Assembly: GCF_000285515.1 (NCBI RefSeq) | Contig: NZ_HE610957.1 | Coordinates: forward strand, 388,867 to 452,866 | From: Paenibacillus senegalensis JC66 | Lineage (GTDB): Bacteria > Bacillota > Bacilli > Paenibacillales > NBRC-103111 | DNA length: 64,000 nucleotides | Direction: 5' to 3' | Part shown: positions 18,066 through 26,414 of the stretch, piece by piece | Position numbering within the stretch: position 1 is the first letter of the stretch | How the letters are laid out: each line of letters begins with the position of its first letter | Notes under the pieces: generated by a model | What the model saw: the letters and a program-made list of their open reading frames with translations, nothing else | The model's database searches: none | What the model was told of the DNA's origin: nothing | Translations under genes and position numbers: made by a program

Positions 18066-19724
18066 TTATTCCTTCCAGCGCCACTCCGCGATATTATCGG
18101 TAATCGGCCAGCCATGTCCATGCGGTTGAATTTTCGGTGTACCTATGGAGAGCTGCTCGTTAACGAGGTACAGATGCTGGCGGTTAACGAGCCATGCCCA
18201 CGGCGCATCCCCCATCGCACTAAATCCGGTTGTACCGTCCCACTGGGCCTTTTGCCAATACTGCAATGCTTCTTCCTCACTCTTGGATGTCAAGGCGAGG
18301 TCCAAATAACGATCGACTTCCGGGTTGCTGTAGTAGCCCGGATTGTACCAGCCGGTTCCCCTTGTTTTGCTGCTGTACAAGTTGTACATCTCGAGAGGAT
18401 CATAGCTGCCCCAGCCGAACATAACCGCCTGTGAATGCATTTTGCTCGCGATGTCTTCCCAGCTACCGGCGACTGGTTTTATGTCTATTCCAAGCGGCCG
18501 CAAAAAATCCGCTACAGCAATAGCGAGAGATTGGCGGGAGTCATCATTAGCCAGATAGACGAGCTCGAATTCCGCCCGCAAGCCGTCTTTATCCAAAACG
18601 CCGTCTCCATTCTCATCCACCCAACCGGCTTCGGCAAGAAGCGCCTCCGCTTCCTCAAATCGGCCGTCCTCCATGATCGTGTCCGGATTCCACCAGGGCA
18701 TTCCGTCTGCAACAGAATAGGCCGGCGTACCGTAGCCTTCAAATACTGCATCTATTAATTGCTGGCGATCAACTGCAATGTTAATCGCTTTGCGGATTGC
18801 CGGATCGGCAGTCACATCATTTCCGACAGGAATACCTTCTCCGGTCCTTTCCCCCGAAGGCACCATCGGAAAAGAAATTCCCCGGTTGTCTACGCTATCA
18901 AGTGCAACCAGTTCCATCCCGTCTACCGGCCGTTTAGCCAGCATAGCCGGGATAGCGGCTATATCAACCTGCCCGGCCTGTGCGGCAGCATAAGCAGCGT
19001 CTTCCTGCATAAAAACAAAGGTTAGTCTCTTAAAATATGGAACAGGACCATAATATTCAGGATTGGCTTCAACAATCAGCTGTTGCCCGGCATCCCACTG
19101 AACAAATTGATAGGGTCCGGATCCTACAGGATGCCGTGAGTAGTCAGGCCCGTGTGCATGCTTCGGCACAATACCGACCGTAATCAGCACATCTACAAAG
19201 GTAGATTGGGCTTCTTTGAGCAGAAACCGGACCGTATGCGCGTTGACAGCCTCTACGGAATCCAGTAATTGCAGATCAACCACGGAGCCGCTGCTAGCTG
19301 CTGTTTCAAAAGTATATTGAACATCCTCTGCGGTGAGCGGCTGCCCGTCTGAGAACAGCACATCATCCCGCAGGGTAACGGTCCACTCGCGCCCATCGTC
19401 TGACACTTCATATCCGGAGGCCAGATCATTAACAATGGAGAGCTCCGCATCCCGCTTCAAAAGCGTGCTTTGAAACAATGGCGACCCGTAGCGTCCCCAG
19501 CCGGTCGTGGGATCAAAGCCTTCCGCCGGTTCCTGGCCAATTGCCAGAATGAGCGACCGGGACGGATTGTTAACGTGTTCCGTCGTCCCCTGGACAGGTT
19601 CCGGCGATGTGCAGGAGCTAATAAAAAGAACGGCCAGAATAAGAAAAACTGTTGGAATAGTTTTAGACAATGCTCTCCGGCATGCTTGCCTATATCCGGT
19701 ATGGGTACTGCAGTAATGGAACAA
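18066..19724 (-). CDS. Nickel/peptide-type ABC transporter substrate-binding lipoprotein (NikA-like)
   Basis: 552 residues. A signal peptide (TIPTVFLILAVLFISSC) ends in a lipobox with the lipid-anchored Cys at about residue 38. The mature part is a family 5 binding fold: FDPTTGWGRYGSPLFQSTLL near the N-terminus, VPKHAHGPDY, HPVGSGPYQFVQWD and GYGTPAYSVADGMPWWNP. This sequence type is the one usually named nickel-binding NikA in Bacillota; a metallophore complex as ligand is also possible. The start is TTG at 19724 with AGGAGAG nine bases upstream; no ATG lies before the signal peptide. First gene of the five-gene importer operon. Confidence 0.9.
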   Translation of the reverse strand: MFHYCSTHTGYRQACRRALSKTIPTVFLILAVLFISSCTSPEPVQGTTEHVNNPSRSLILAIGQEPAEGFDPTTGWGRYGSPLFQSTLLKRDAELSIVNDLASGYEVSDDGREWTVTLRDDVLFSDGQPLTAEDVQYTFETAASSGSVVDLQLLDSVEAVNAHTVRFLLKEAQSTFVDVLITVGIVPKHAHGPDYSRHPVGSGPYQFVQWDAGQQLIVEANPEYYGPVPYFKRLTFVFMQEDAAYAAAQAGQVDIAAIPAMLAKRPVDGMELVALDSVDNRGISFPMVPSGERTGEGIPVGNDVTADPAIRKAINIAVDRQQLIDAVFEGYGTPAYSVADGMPWWNPDTIMEDGRFEEAEALLAEAGWVDENGDGVLDKDGLRAEFELVYLANDDSRQSLAIAVADFLRPLGIDIKPVAGSWEDIASKMHSQAVMFGWGSYDPLEMYNLYSSKTRGTGWYNPGYYSNPEVDRYLDLALTSKSEEEALQYWQKAQWDGTTGFSAMGDAPWAWLVNRQHLYLVNEQLSIGTPKIQPHGHGWPITDNIAEWRWKE

Positions 19725-19801
19725 GTTATTCGCTCTCCTATTCAGCTCAAATTTGTGTATATCATGTTTTCAATTTGATTGCAGTTATGACTACCCCACA
19801 T

Positions 19802-20059
19802 TCATACCGCCTGATTCTTCCTTTCCAACAGCAAAGGAATTTCGTCCAAATGCTCAACGATAAAAGCAGGTGACTCGTTTCTGGGCGGCCGCTCGATCCA
19901 ATATCCAAAATTGATCGGTGCAAAGACTTCCCAGAACGTCTCCCAGGCCAGCTCCGGCATCACCTCATGTTGGTGAAGAGCACGCTTCATACAATTCATT
20001 TCAGAGAGATCATAATCAAGCAGTGTGTTGTCTAGGTCAAATAAAATAGCCTTATACAC
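19802..20059 (-). pseudogene. HAD-superfamily hydrolase remnant with an internal deletion
   Basis: 85 residues. The first 55 or so are the start of a YjjG/YfnB-type HAD phosphatase (AILFDLDNTLLDYDLSE with the nucleophile Asp8), and the last 20 (PAFIVEHLDEIPLLL) look like the C-terminus of the same kind of protein. The middle of the enzyme, including motifs II-IV (Thr/Ser, Lys and the acidic pair), is missing without loss of frame. The product cannot be a working phosphatase. The ribosome site AAAGGAGG upstream of the ATG is intact, so a short peptide may still be made. Confidence 0.7.
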
Positions 20060-20365
20060 AACCTTCCTCCTTTACGCAGTTTTCACTGTTTCATACTTGG
20101 TTTCTTAAGTGTAGGGGACAAACCTGCTTTAGACAAGATGCTTTTGTCGCGTTTTCCGCAAATTTGCTGCGGCACCGCTATTGCAAGTTAATACTCTAAT
20201 TCATGCTGCGGTTCTGTTTCATGCTGCTGCCCTGCTTAAAATTACTGTCCTTCTTCAGGCTCAATCTAAAAATCAGTGCTTGACTTCCATCAGAGATGCC
20301 GCTGTCTTCAAGGTTTTTTTTGGGTAAGCCTACAACTGAGCATAGGCGCGAAAAGGGATATAGGG

Positions 20366-20371
20366 TATAAT
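20366..20371 (+). promoter_or_regulatory. -10 element of the toxin-like peptide gene
   Basis: A consensus TATAAT lies about 63 bases before the GTG start of the small peptide gene at 20434. The -35 region is poor. The gap would give a structured leader of about 55 bases, as in type I toxin mRNAs. Confidence 0.45.
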
Positions 20372-20433
20372 GGAAATATAAAGAAAAAGCTCGGAACGCG
20401 GCCGCTACTCCCTGAAGAGAGGGGGTGGAGCCT

Positions 20434-20517
20434 GTGGAAATTTACCAAGCATTAGCGCTGATGATCAGCTTCTCAACATTAGTCGTTCTAATCCTTGGCT
20501 TCCACAAAAAGAAATAG
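20434..20517 (+). CDS. Putative holin-like toxin peptide (type I toxin, Hol-Tox family)
   Basis: A 27-residue peptide: (M)EIYQALALMISFSTLVVL, then ILGFHKKK. One hydrophobic helix (about residues 6-23) and a basic tail match the small membrane toxin family annotated in Bacillota as putative holin-like toxin. The start is GTG with GGGGGTGG at good distance. Upstream is a GC-rich leader (GGCCGCTACTCCCTGAAGAG) of the kind seen before such genes. The stop is followed at once by the hairpin AGACCG ... CGGTCT. In known systems an antisense RNA from the opposite strand covers the 3' end and blocks expression; that RNA is inferred, not seen. Expression would be expected to disturb the membrane. Confidence 0.75.
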   Translation: MEIYQALALMISFSTLVVLILGFHKKK

Positions 20518-20546
20518 ACCGCTGCATCCCCCACGGATAACGGTCT
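20516..20546 (+). terminator. Hairpin after the toxin-like peptide gene
   Basis: AGACCG and CGGTCT pair across a 19-base loop directly at the stop codon. There is no clean U-run on the plus strand. It may be a terminator or the pairing site for an antisense RNA. Confidence 0.4.
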
Positions 20547-20776
20547 ATAATCTGACCCGAGCCATACTCGAGTCATGCGTTGTTGTGTTGTCTGTAATGT
20601 GTCGTTTGAAGTTTGCTTCGGCTAATGCGTTCCCGGCTTAAGCAGCTCTTCACCTTGCCTGCAGGTGTGCCAGCACCCCAGGCTTTTTTACCACATCAGA
20701 AAGGTACAAGCTTCCGATACCCGAAAGCCCGCTTTCTGATCGGCATGAAAAAGAAACGCTTTGACCGGGTTATTCC
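20547..20776. other. Intergenic region, no gene recognised
   Basis: Between the toxin-like peptide and the N-acetyltransferase gene. Open frames here have no family motifs. It may encode the antisense antitoxin RNA on the minus strand, but no promoter is clear enough to mark. Confidence 0.3.
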
Positions 20777-20801
20777 TCTTCGAAAGGGCTTCGTTAGAAG
20801 C
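20777..20801. repeat. 25-nt hairpin sequence, identical inverted copy at 37126-37150
   Basis: TCTTCGAAAGGGCTTCGTTA followed by GAAGC occurs here on the plus strand and at 37126-37150 on the minus strand without a mismatch. It folds as GCTTC-GTTA-GAAGC. Here it continues as CCTTTC, extending the stem to GAAAGG/CCTTTC; at the other site it continues into TTTTTT and makes a terminator. Confidence 0.7.
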
Positions 20802-20933
20802 CTTTCATATTGTATGTCGTCTACTCTCATTTTAACACATTGGACAAGCTATGCAACCTCGGCCCATTTTTCAGATAGAAGTCCGGATTCCAGGACAGGC
20901 AGTAATTTATACGCACCGTTGCAAGCTTCCTTT

Positions 20934-21719
20934 TTAAAGTACAATGCCAAAATACTTCTGCAATGCATCCGCATATTCCTCATCACTTGATGGAGTAAAC
21001 ACTCGGACTCCTTCATCGGTAAATAGACGAAATTCTTTTCCCGCCACCGTGTTTCTTCCGACCGGCGTACGTATTGCCAGCATGGCGTTTTGGGTAAAGA
21101 TGGAATCCGGGCTGTTCTCGCACCAATATGTAGCCATCAAGAAATCCCGTGCCAATTGCGGCTCCTCGGAAAAAGAGTACAGCTGACTCCACTGCCCGTC
21201 CTTCAGCTCGTATAGCATCCAGCCGAAATGCGGGTCATTGTCCAGCTGGTAGCATTCCTCCCCCTGCCGGTGCTCCAGCCTCGGGACCATCTCAATCGGC
21301 CGTCGCGGTACGATGCCGCCAACACCTACATCGCATAAAAATGCTTTTCCTTCTGCTTCTACCTTCAACACATGATGGCGCCGTTTTGGAGGAGGATTCG
21401 GTTCATCCCGCCAAAATCTAGCAAAGTAATCGGTTACGGAATAGCCCAGCTCCCGCAGCAGCCAGCCAAACAATGCGTTCAATTCAAAGCAGTACCCTCC
21501 TCTGCGGCGAACAACGATCTTATCGAACAAATCGGGAATTTCCAGCGATAGTGGGACCCGCTTCAAAATATCGAGATTCTCATAAGGAACGGAATGCAGG
21601 TGCTTCTCCTGAAGTTCGCCAAGCACGGCGGCACTACCATCCAGCGGGCCGTTGTAGCCTATTCGCTCGAGATATGCTTTTACATTAGGGATCTGCCTTT
21701 GCGGTTTTGTTTTGTCCAT
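20934..21719 (-). CDS. nat: Arylamine N-acetyltransferase
   Basis: About 261 residues. NATs move an acetyl group from acetyl-CoA to arylamines or hydrazines, or act in macrolactam closure in some biosynthetic clusters. The catalytic triad is visible: Cys77 in RRGGYCFELN, His116 in RRHHVLKV and Asp130 in CDVGVG. The substrate loop HSVPYENLDI is also conserved. The ATG at 21719 (MDKTKPQRQIPNVKAYLERI) has GGAGAG eight bases upstream and fits the family; the longer frame to 21818 adds residues without similarity. No biosynthetic genes are nearby, so a detoxification role is most likely. Confidence 0.92.
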   Translation of the reverse strand: MDKTKPQRQIPNVKAYLERIGYNGPLDGSAAVLGELQEKHLHSVPYENLDILKRVPLSLEIPDLFDKIVVRRRGGYCFELNALFGWLLRELGYSVTDYFARFWRDEPNPPPKRRHHVLKVEAEGKAFLCDVGVGGIVPRRPIEMVPRLEHRQGEECYQLDNDPHFGWMLYELKDGQWSQLYSFSEEPQLARDFLMATYWCENSPDSIFTQNAMLAIRTPVGRNTVAGKEFRLFTDEGVRVFTPSSDEEYADALQKYFGIVL

Positions 21720-22348
21720 CAGATCATCTCTCCAATCCATTAAGATAGAAGCATTCGCTGGATCTTTCTCAGCAAGCATTTTAATAGCAACTAGGTTGTT
21801 TTTTAACGAGCATTTCATAACGTGAGCGGCAGGATGAAAATGTTATTGGCAACAGAAGATGCAGTAAAACTATAGCGGAAGGTTAGATATGCAATTGACT
21901 CCAGCAGGATGGGGAATGCAAATACTATAACTCCCGGAAGGAAAATTGCGCAATTAGACCGCAGGATGGATGCGATAGACTCTAGGCACAGGCTAGGTAT
22001 GTAAAACTTCAAGCAGGGTAAATATGAAAACTTCAGCAGCTAGTTCATGTTGGATTCAATTACTTTGATTTTGACCTATTCCGATTGAGGATTCAAGCTG
22101 AAATTTGTGCTCTTCACGTTTGTGTGAAATCTCTCGAGCATTCTGCCCCCCGGCGGGCAAAGCTTGCGTAAACTGCCAAACACCATTACACTACTAACAT
22201 CGCAATAAACTAAGCTGCTCCAAGGTTTTTAATGATTTAAAATTGGATAACCCTCCGATTTCAAAATCGATTTTATGTAAGGTGATAAAGAGTGCTGTAG
22301 CCAAATAATAAATAGTTTTAAGATAAAAGATAAGGAGAGAACCAGGAA
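21720..22348. other. Intergenic region, no gene recognised
   Basis: About 600 bases. A loose repetition of GCAGGATG/GCAGGGTA pieces is seen between 21830 and 22020. The last bases hold the ribosome site (AAGGAGAGAACC) of the following HAD gene. No RNA gene, terminator or attachment site was recognised. Confidence 0.4.
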
Positions 22349-23128
22349 ATGAGCTATTCCATTGTATTTTTTGATATTGACGGAACGTTAATCAATGAGG
22401 ATAAACAGGTGCCCGAGGATACAGTACGTGCCGTCTCTGAGCTTAAGGCAACCGGGGTTGAGGCGGTTATTGCCACTGGCCGAGCCCCGTATTTTTTCAA
22501 ACCAATCGCTGAACAGCTCGGTATTGATTCGTTTATTAGTTTAAACGGCGCCTATGTTGTTTACCAAGGTCAAGTGGTGTACAAAAGAGTCATCCCTAGA
22601 GCGAGCTTGGAAAAACTGGTCGAACACGCCTCCCGGCATAAACATTCCCTGGTGTATCAAGGGGATCAGTTCTATTACGCGAATAGCGTTGGAAATCCTT
22701 ATGTCATTAATTCCATTAACACCTTAAAAGTCGATCACCCGCAGTATGATCCTGAATTTTGGAAAAGTGCGGATGTCTTTCAAGCTTTTTTGCATTGTAC
22801 TGAGGAAGAAGAAGCGGTATATAAAGATGTCTTTCCTGACCTGCGCCTAGTCAGATGGCACCCGGAAGCTATGGATGTAATGCCGATTGGAGGCTCTAAA
22901 GCCCAAGGCATAGAATTTTTGCTCGATTCACTGAATCTCAAGCCTTCTCAAGCAGTAGCTTTCGGCGATGGATTGAACGATATTGAAATGCTCTCCTGCG
23001 TCGGATTGGGCATAGCAATGGGCAACTCGCATCCGAAGCTGTTCCAGTACGCCGATTACATCACAAGTTCGGTTGATGAACAGGGAATCCGCAACGGGCT
23101 GATTCATGCGGGCCTGCTTGCTAAATAA
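22349..23128 (+). CDS. HAD-IIB (Cof-type) phosphatase
   Basis: 259 residues. Motif I is VFFDIDGTL with the nucleophile Asp near residue 9, motif II the Thr of VIATGR, and motif IV FGDGLNDIEML. The GGSKAQGIEFLL segment supplies the motif III Lys. The region between motifs II and III is the cap domain of the IIB class. These enzymes dephosphorylate sugar phosphates, nucleotides or cofactors such as PLP or FMN; the substrate cannot be read from sequence. The ribosome site AAGGAGAG lies nine bases before the ATG. It stands alone. Confidence 0.9.
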   Translation: MSYSIVFFDIDGTLINEDKQVPEDTVRAVSELKATGVEAVIATGRAPYFFKPIAEQLGIDSFISLNGAYVVYQGQVVYKRVIPRASLEKLVEHASRHKHSLVYQGDQFYYANSVGNPYVINSINTLKVDHPQYDPEFWKSADVFQAFLHCTEEEEAVYKDVFPDLRLVRWHPEAMDVMPIGGSKAQGIEFLLDSLNLKPSQAVAFGDGLNDIEMLSCVGLGIAMGNSHPKLFQYADYITSSVDEQGIRNGLIHAGLLAK

Positions 23129-23337
23129 GCTTGTTGTCATTCCGTATTCCGGCAGACCTGGTCAGTAATCTGTGATCGAAAATGCGTTGAAAATGCCAGC
23201 TGTGCGGGCAAAGTCTATCCCTCCTTCTTTCATAGTTTTCATCCTTCTTGCTATACTTTATCCATCTATTAATTTACCTGCTCGGCGGGCTCTTGCTGAA
23301 ATAGCTATGTTACAATATTTGTGGAGGTGCATGAGTG

Positions 23338-24375
23338 ATGAAGGCTTTATTCATTGGAGGCACAGGCACAATTAGCACGGCCATTACCCACCAGCTGGCA
23401 CAAACGGATTGGCAGCTGTACCTGATCAACCGCGGCAACCGTATCACTACGCTGCCCGAAAATGTCCATCTGCTGCAAGCGGATATTCAGGATGAACAGC
23501 GGGTAGCCGAGCTGATCGGCGATTTGCATTTTGATGTGGTGGCTGACTTTATTGCATTTACCCCTGAACAAGTGGAGCGGGATTATCGTTTATTCGCCGG
23601 AAAAACGAAGCAATATATGTTTATCAGCTCCGCTTCTGCTTATCAGACTCCCCTGTCGGATTACCGAATTACTGAAGGCACCCCTTTATCCAATCCTTAT
23701 TGGGAATATTCCCGCAACAAAATCGCATGTGAAGATTATCTGACCCGGCAGTATCGCGAAAACGGTTTTCCTGTAACTATTGTCAGGCCAAGCCATACTT
23801 ACAGCGAACGCTCCATACCTTTAGGAGTTCATGGAACTAAAGGCAGCTGGCAAGTAGCCAAGCGGATGCTCGAAGGCAAGCCCGTATTGATTCATGGAGA
23901 CGGTACCTCGTTATGGACGATGACGCACAGCCGAGATTTTGCCAATGGCTTCATCGGGTTGATGGGCAATCTTCATGCTTATGGTGAAGCCGTACAAATT
24001 ACCTCGGATGAAACGCTGACTTGGAACCAAATCTACAGCGCAATTGCTGATGCATTAGGCGTCCCTTTACAAGCGGTACACGTTTCCTCCTCATTTCTGG
24101 ATGCCTGCAGCCAGCAGGATTTTCGTGGGGGGCTGCTCGGCGATAAAGCGAATTCCGTCGTGTTCGACAATTCCAAGCTGAAGCGGCTCGTGCCGGAATT
24201 CACAGCAACCATACGTTTTGATCAGGGGATAAAAGAAACGGTAAACCATATCCTCGCCCACCCGGAGCTGCAGCGAGAGGATCCGCAATTTGACGCTTGG
24301 TGTGACCGTGTCATCGAGGAATTGAGCGCTGCCCAAGAGCGAATCAAAGCTTCAATAAAGGAGTATGAAAGATGA
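23338..24375 (+). CDS. NAD-dependent epimerase/dehydratase-like SDR
   Basis: About 345 residues. The nucleotide motif FIGGTGTISTAITHQL is at the N-terminus, and the active-site pair is Y/K in EYSRNKIACE (YxxxK). The segment ERSIPLGVHGTKGSWQVAKR and LIHGDGTSLWTMTHSRDFA are typical of extended SDRs of the epimerase or mRNA-binding-like group. The Gly pattern GGTGTIS is shorter than GxxGxxG of classic epimerases. ATG at 23338 is preceded by GGAGGTG eight bases away; an ATG at 23331 is too close to it. The stop overlaps the next gene in an ATGA junction, so the two are translated together. Substrate unknown, probably a sugar or cofactor derivative. Confidence 0.82.
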   Translation: MKALFIGGTGTISTAITHQLAQTDWQLYLINRGNRITTLPENVHLLQADIQDEQRVAELIGDLHFDVVADFIAFTPEQVERDYRLFAGKTKQYMFISSASAYQTPLSDYRITEGTPLSNPYWEYSRNKIACEDYLTRQYRENGFPVTIVRPSHTYSERSIPLGVHGTKGSWQVAKRMLEGKPVLIHGDGTSLWTMTHSRDFANGFIGLMGNLHAYGEAVQITSDETLTWNQIYSAIADALGVPLQAVHVSSSFLDACSQQDFRGGLLGDKANSVVFDNSKLKRLVPEFTATIRFDQGIKETVNHILAHPELQREDPQFDAWCDRVIEELSAAQERIKASIKEYER

Positions 24376-25400
24376 ATAGGACCTTCCAGGCGTTATGGAT
24401 AGACAAGCCAGCCGTCGGATCTGACACTCGCCATTCTGATACTTCGCCGCTGCTTCCTCTAAAGCTGCGATCTTTAACAGTTGATGAGCTGCCGGAGGGG
24501 GAAGTGCTGGTTGAGGTTCACTACTCCTGTGTGAATTATAAGGATGCCCTTGCCGCTATGCCTGACGGTCAAGTAGTTAGGCAGTATCCGATAATTCCAG
24601 GAATAGATCTATCAGGGGTCGTCATCTCTTCCAGCGATCCCCGCTATGTGCCGGGTGATTCGGTCCTGGCTACAGGCTATGAGCTTGGCGTCGCCCATTA
24701 TGGCGGATTAAGCGAGTATGCCCGCGTAAAGGGCGACTGGCTCGTCCCTCTTCCCCAAGGCCTTAGCCTGCGCGAAGCGATGATTTACGGTACAGCCGGC
24801 TTTACCGCAGCGTTATCCCTGCATCGGCTGGAGGAAAACGGAGCCGAGCCAAAGCGTGGACCTGTGCTGGTCACCGGAGCTACCGGCGGCGTAGGCAGCG
24901 TTGCCGTAGCGTTATTGGCTGCGAAAGGCTATTCGGTAACCGCAAGCACTGGCAAAGCCGAGGAGCGGGACTACCTCCGGCAATTGGGGGCGCAGGACGT
25001 CATTTCCCGAGAGCAGGTCTACCCCGATCCAATCAAGCCGCTGGCGAAAACGAGATGGCAGGCTGCAGTGGATCCCGTTGGCGGGAAAGCACTGTCGGCC
25101 ATTCTCAGCCAACTGCAGCCGAACGGTTCAGTCGCGGTTAGCGGACTAACTGGGGGCAGTGAGTGGCAGGCGACCGTTCTCCCATTTATTTTGCGGGGGA
25201 TCAACCTGCTTGGTATCGATTCCGTGTACTGTCCCAGCAGCACAAGGAAACAAATCTGGCAGCGGCTAGCAGCTGATCTGAAACCGAGTTCTCTAGAAGC
25301 TATAGTCGACCGGGAAATTTCCTTGGAAGAGGTGCCTGCCGCGTTAGAGCGTATTCTTCGAGGAGGCATGCGGGGGCGGGTCATTGTCCGTTTAAAGTAA
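24372..25400 (+). CDS. Quinone oxidoreductase, acrylyl-CoA reductase (YhdH/AcuI) type
   Basis: 342 residues of the zinc-independent medium-chain reductase group. Typical marks are VNYKDALAAMPDG and PIIPGIDLSGVVISS in the N-terminal GroES domain, and LVTGATGGVGSVAVALLA in the Rossmann domain. NFILRGINLLGIDS-type residues (here PFILRGINLLGIDSVYCP) are conserved in YhdH/AcuI. AcuI reduces acryloyl-CoA with NADPH; members of the family also act on other enals or quinones. It follows the SDR gene with a four-base overlap and precedes a strong terminator, forming a two-gene operon. Confidence 0.9.
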   Translation: MNRTFQALWIDKPAVGSDTRHSDTSPLLPLKLRSLTVDELPEGEVLVEVHYSCVNYKDALAAMPDGQVVRQYPIIPGIDLSGVVISSSDPRYVPGDSVLATGYELGVAHYGGLSEYARVKGDWLVPLPQGLSLREAMIYGTAGFTAALSLHRLEENGAEPKRGPVLVTGATGGVGSVAVALLAAKGYSVTASTGKAEERDYLRQLGAQDVISREQVYPDPIKPLAKTRWQAAVDPVGGKALSAILSQLQPNGSVAVSGLTGGSEWQATVLPFILRGINLLGIDSVYCPSSTRKQIWQRLAADLKPSSLEAIVDREISLEEVPAALERILRGGMRGRVIVRLK

Positions 25401-25478
25401 CTGACTGCCTGGCATGCATGGAGCAGCAGTTTGCAGATACTGCAGTACAATCTACGGAAGTCGATACAATATAGAAAG

Positions 25479-25520
25479 ACCGGCAAGCGGCCATCTAACT
25501 CGTCCGCTTGCCGGTTTTTT
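25479..25520 (+). terminator. Intrinsic terminator of the SDR-reductase operon
   Basis: ACCGGCAAGCGG and CCGCTTGCCGGT form an almost perfect stem, followed by TTTTTT at 25515-25520. Confidence 0.93.
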
Positions 25521-25699
25521 AGTTTGATAAAAATAAGAAGCTCGGTTGTTTTTTCCGTTCTGCAGATCCATCGGCAGGCCGCGGAGGGTTCCCTCAGCAG
25601 CAGTTTTGAGGGTCTGTACAACCTCGATGTGAACTGATGGGAGCAGGTCCACGCCGAACATAGGCATCCCTGGGCCGCAAAGGGCAGTAATGGGCTTAA

Positions 25700-25834
25700 C
25701 CGCTGCTGCAACAGGCTGCAGCTACGACGGGCACCACTGCTTCTGCGACGGGCTGACTGCACAACTTACTGCAACAGGCTGCAAGCTACGATAGGCACCA
25801 CTGCTACTGCGACAGACTGCACTGCAACAGTCTG
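25700..25834. repeat. Imperfect direct repeat, period about 63 bases
   Basis: Two copies of a unit starting CTGCAACAGGCTGCA and continuing GCTACGA(C/T)(G/A)GGCACCACTGC, followed by the start of a third (CTGCAACAG) at 25823. It lies between a terminator and the end of a minus-strand gene. The unit contains the palindromic core TGCAACAGGCTGCA. Function unknown. Confidence 0.6.
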
Positions 25835-25836
25835 TT

Positions 25837-26229
25837 TTATTTATTTAAACGGTAAGCCCCCAGCACTGCTACTCGCTTTTCTCCATTTTCCTCCACATAA
25901 CGAACCATTACTTTGCTTCCCGCCTTGTACTGAGGCAGATTCACTGTGGGGACAATCGTTTTAACCCGGGTGGTAAACGTTTCTCCGTTTTCTTTGAACA
26001 CCTTCAAATCCAGGATGACCTGCGGGTTTTGATTATAGGTCGTATTAGTTTCCGTGACAGCCTGCACTACGGCCTCCGCTTCGGTGCCTATAGCCATAAG
26101 ATCTGCATCCTGCTGCATAGTCGAGAGCGAATCCTTCATCAATTTGACTGACTTTATTATTAAGGGAAGAGTACCTACAAGGATGACCAGAGTAATGACA
26201 CCAAAAATATACAGGTTCATGTCTTCCAC
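25837..26229 (-). CDS. Small membrane-anchored protein of unknown function
   Basis: 130 residues. One N-terminal membrane helix (FGVITLVILVGTLPLIIK) is followed by a soluble domain with the pattern GTEAEAVVQAVTETNTTYNQ and a valine-rich strand set ending VMVRYVEENGEKRVAVLG. The pattern resembles DUF3592-like beta domains that sit behind membrane helices in many Gram-positives. No catalytic residues are seen. The start is GTG at 26229 with GGGGGAGA upstream; an ATG three codons later is also possible. Confidence 0.7.
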   Translation of the reverse strand: MEDMNLYIFGVITLVILVGTLPLIIKSVKLMKDSLSTMQQDADLMAIGTEAEAVVQAVTETNTTYNQNPQVILDLKVFKENGETFTTRVKTIVPTVNLPQYKAGSKVMVRYVEENGEKRVAVLGAYRLNK

Positions 26230-26414
26230 TATCTCTCCCCCTTACAGCTAGTCTCCCTATCTATTATGAGGATCTCACCATTACTTGACAAGCGGCAGGG
26301 GCGGTTTTGCATCACTAGTCCCACGTTATCCGGGATTTCGCCACATCATTTTTTGCATAATCTGAAAATAATAGGTCCGACAGTTCCTCACTAGGGCGAA
26401 AGCCAGGGAAGAAA

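Noticed and set aside
20613..20990. 125-codon plus-strand frame after the toxin-like gene
   Set aside because: No ribosome site, no motif, runs through the hairpin repeat and into the NAT gene on the other strand.
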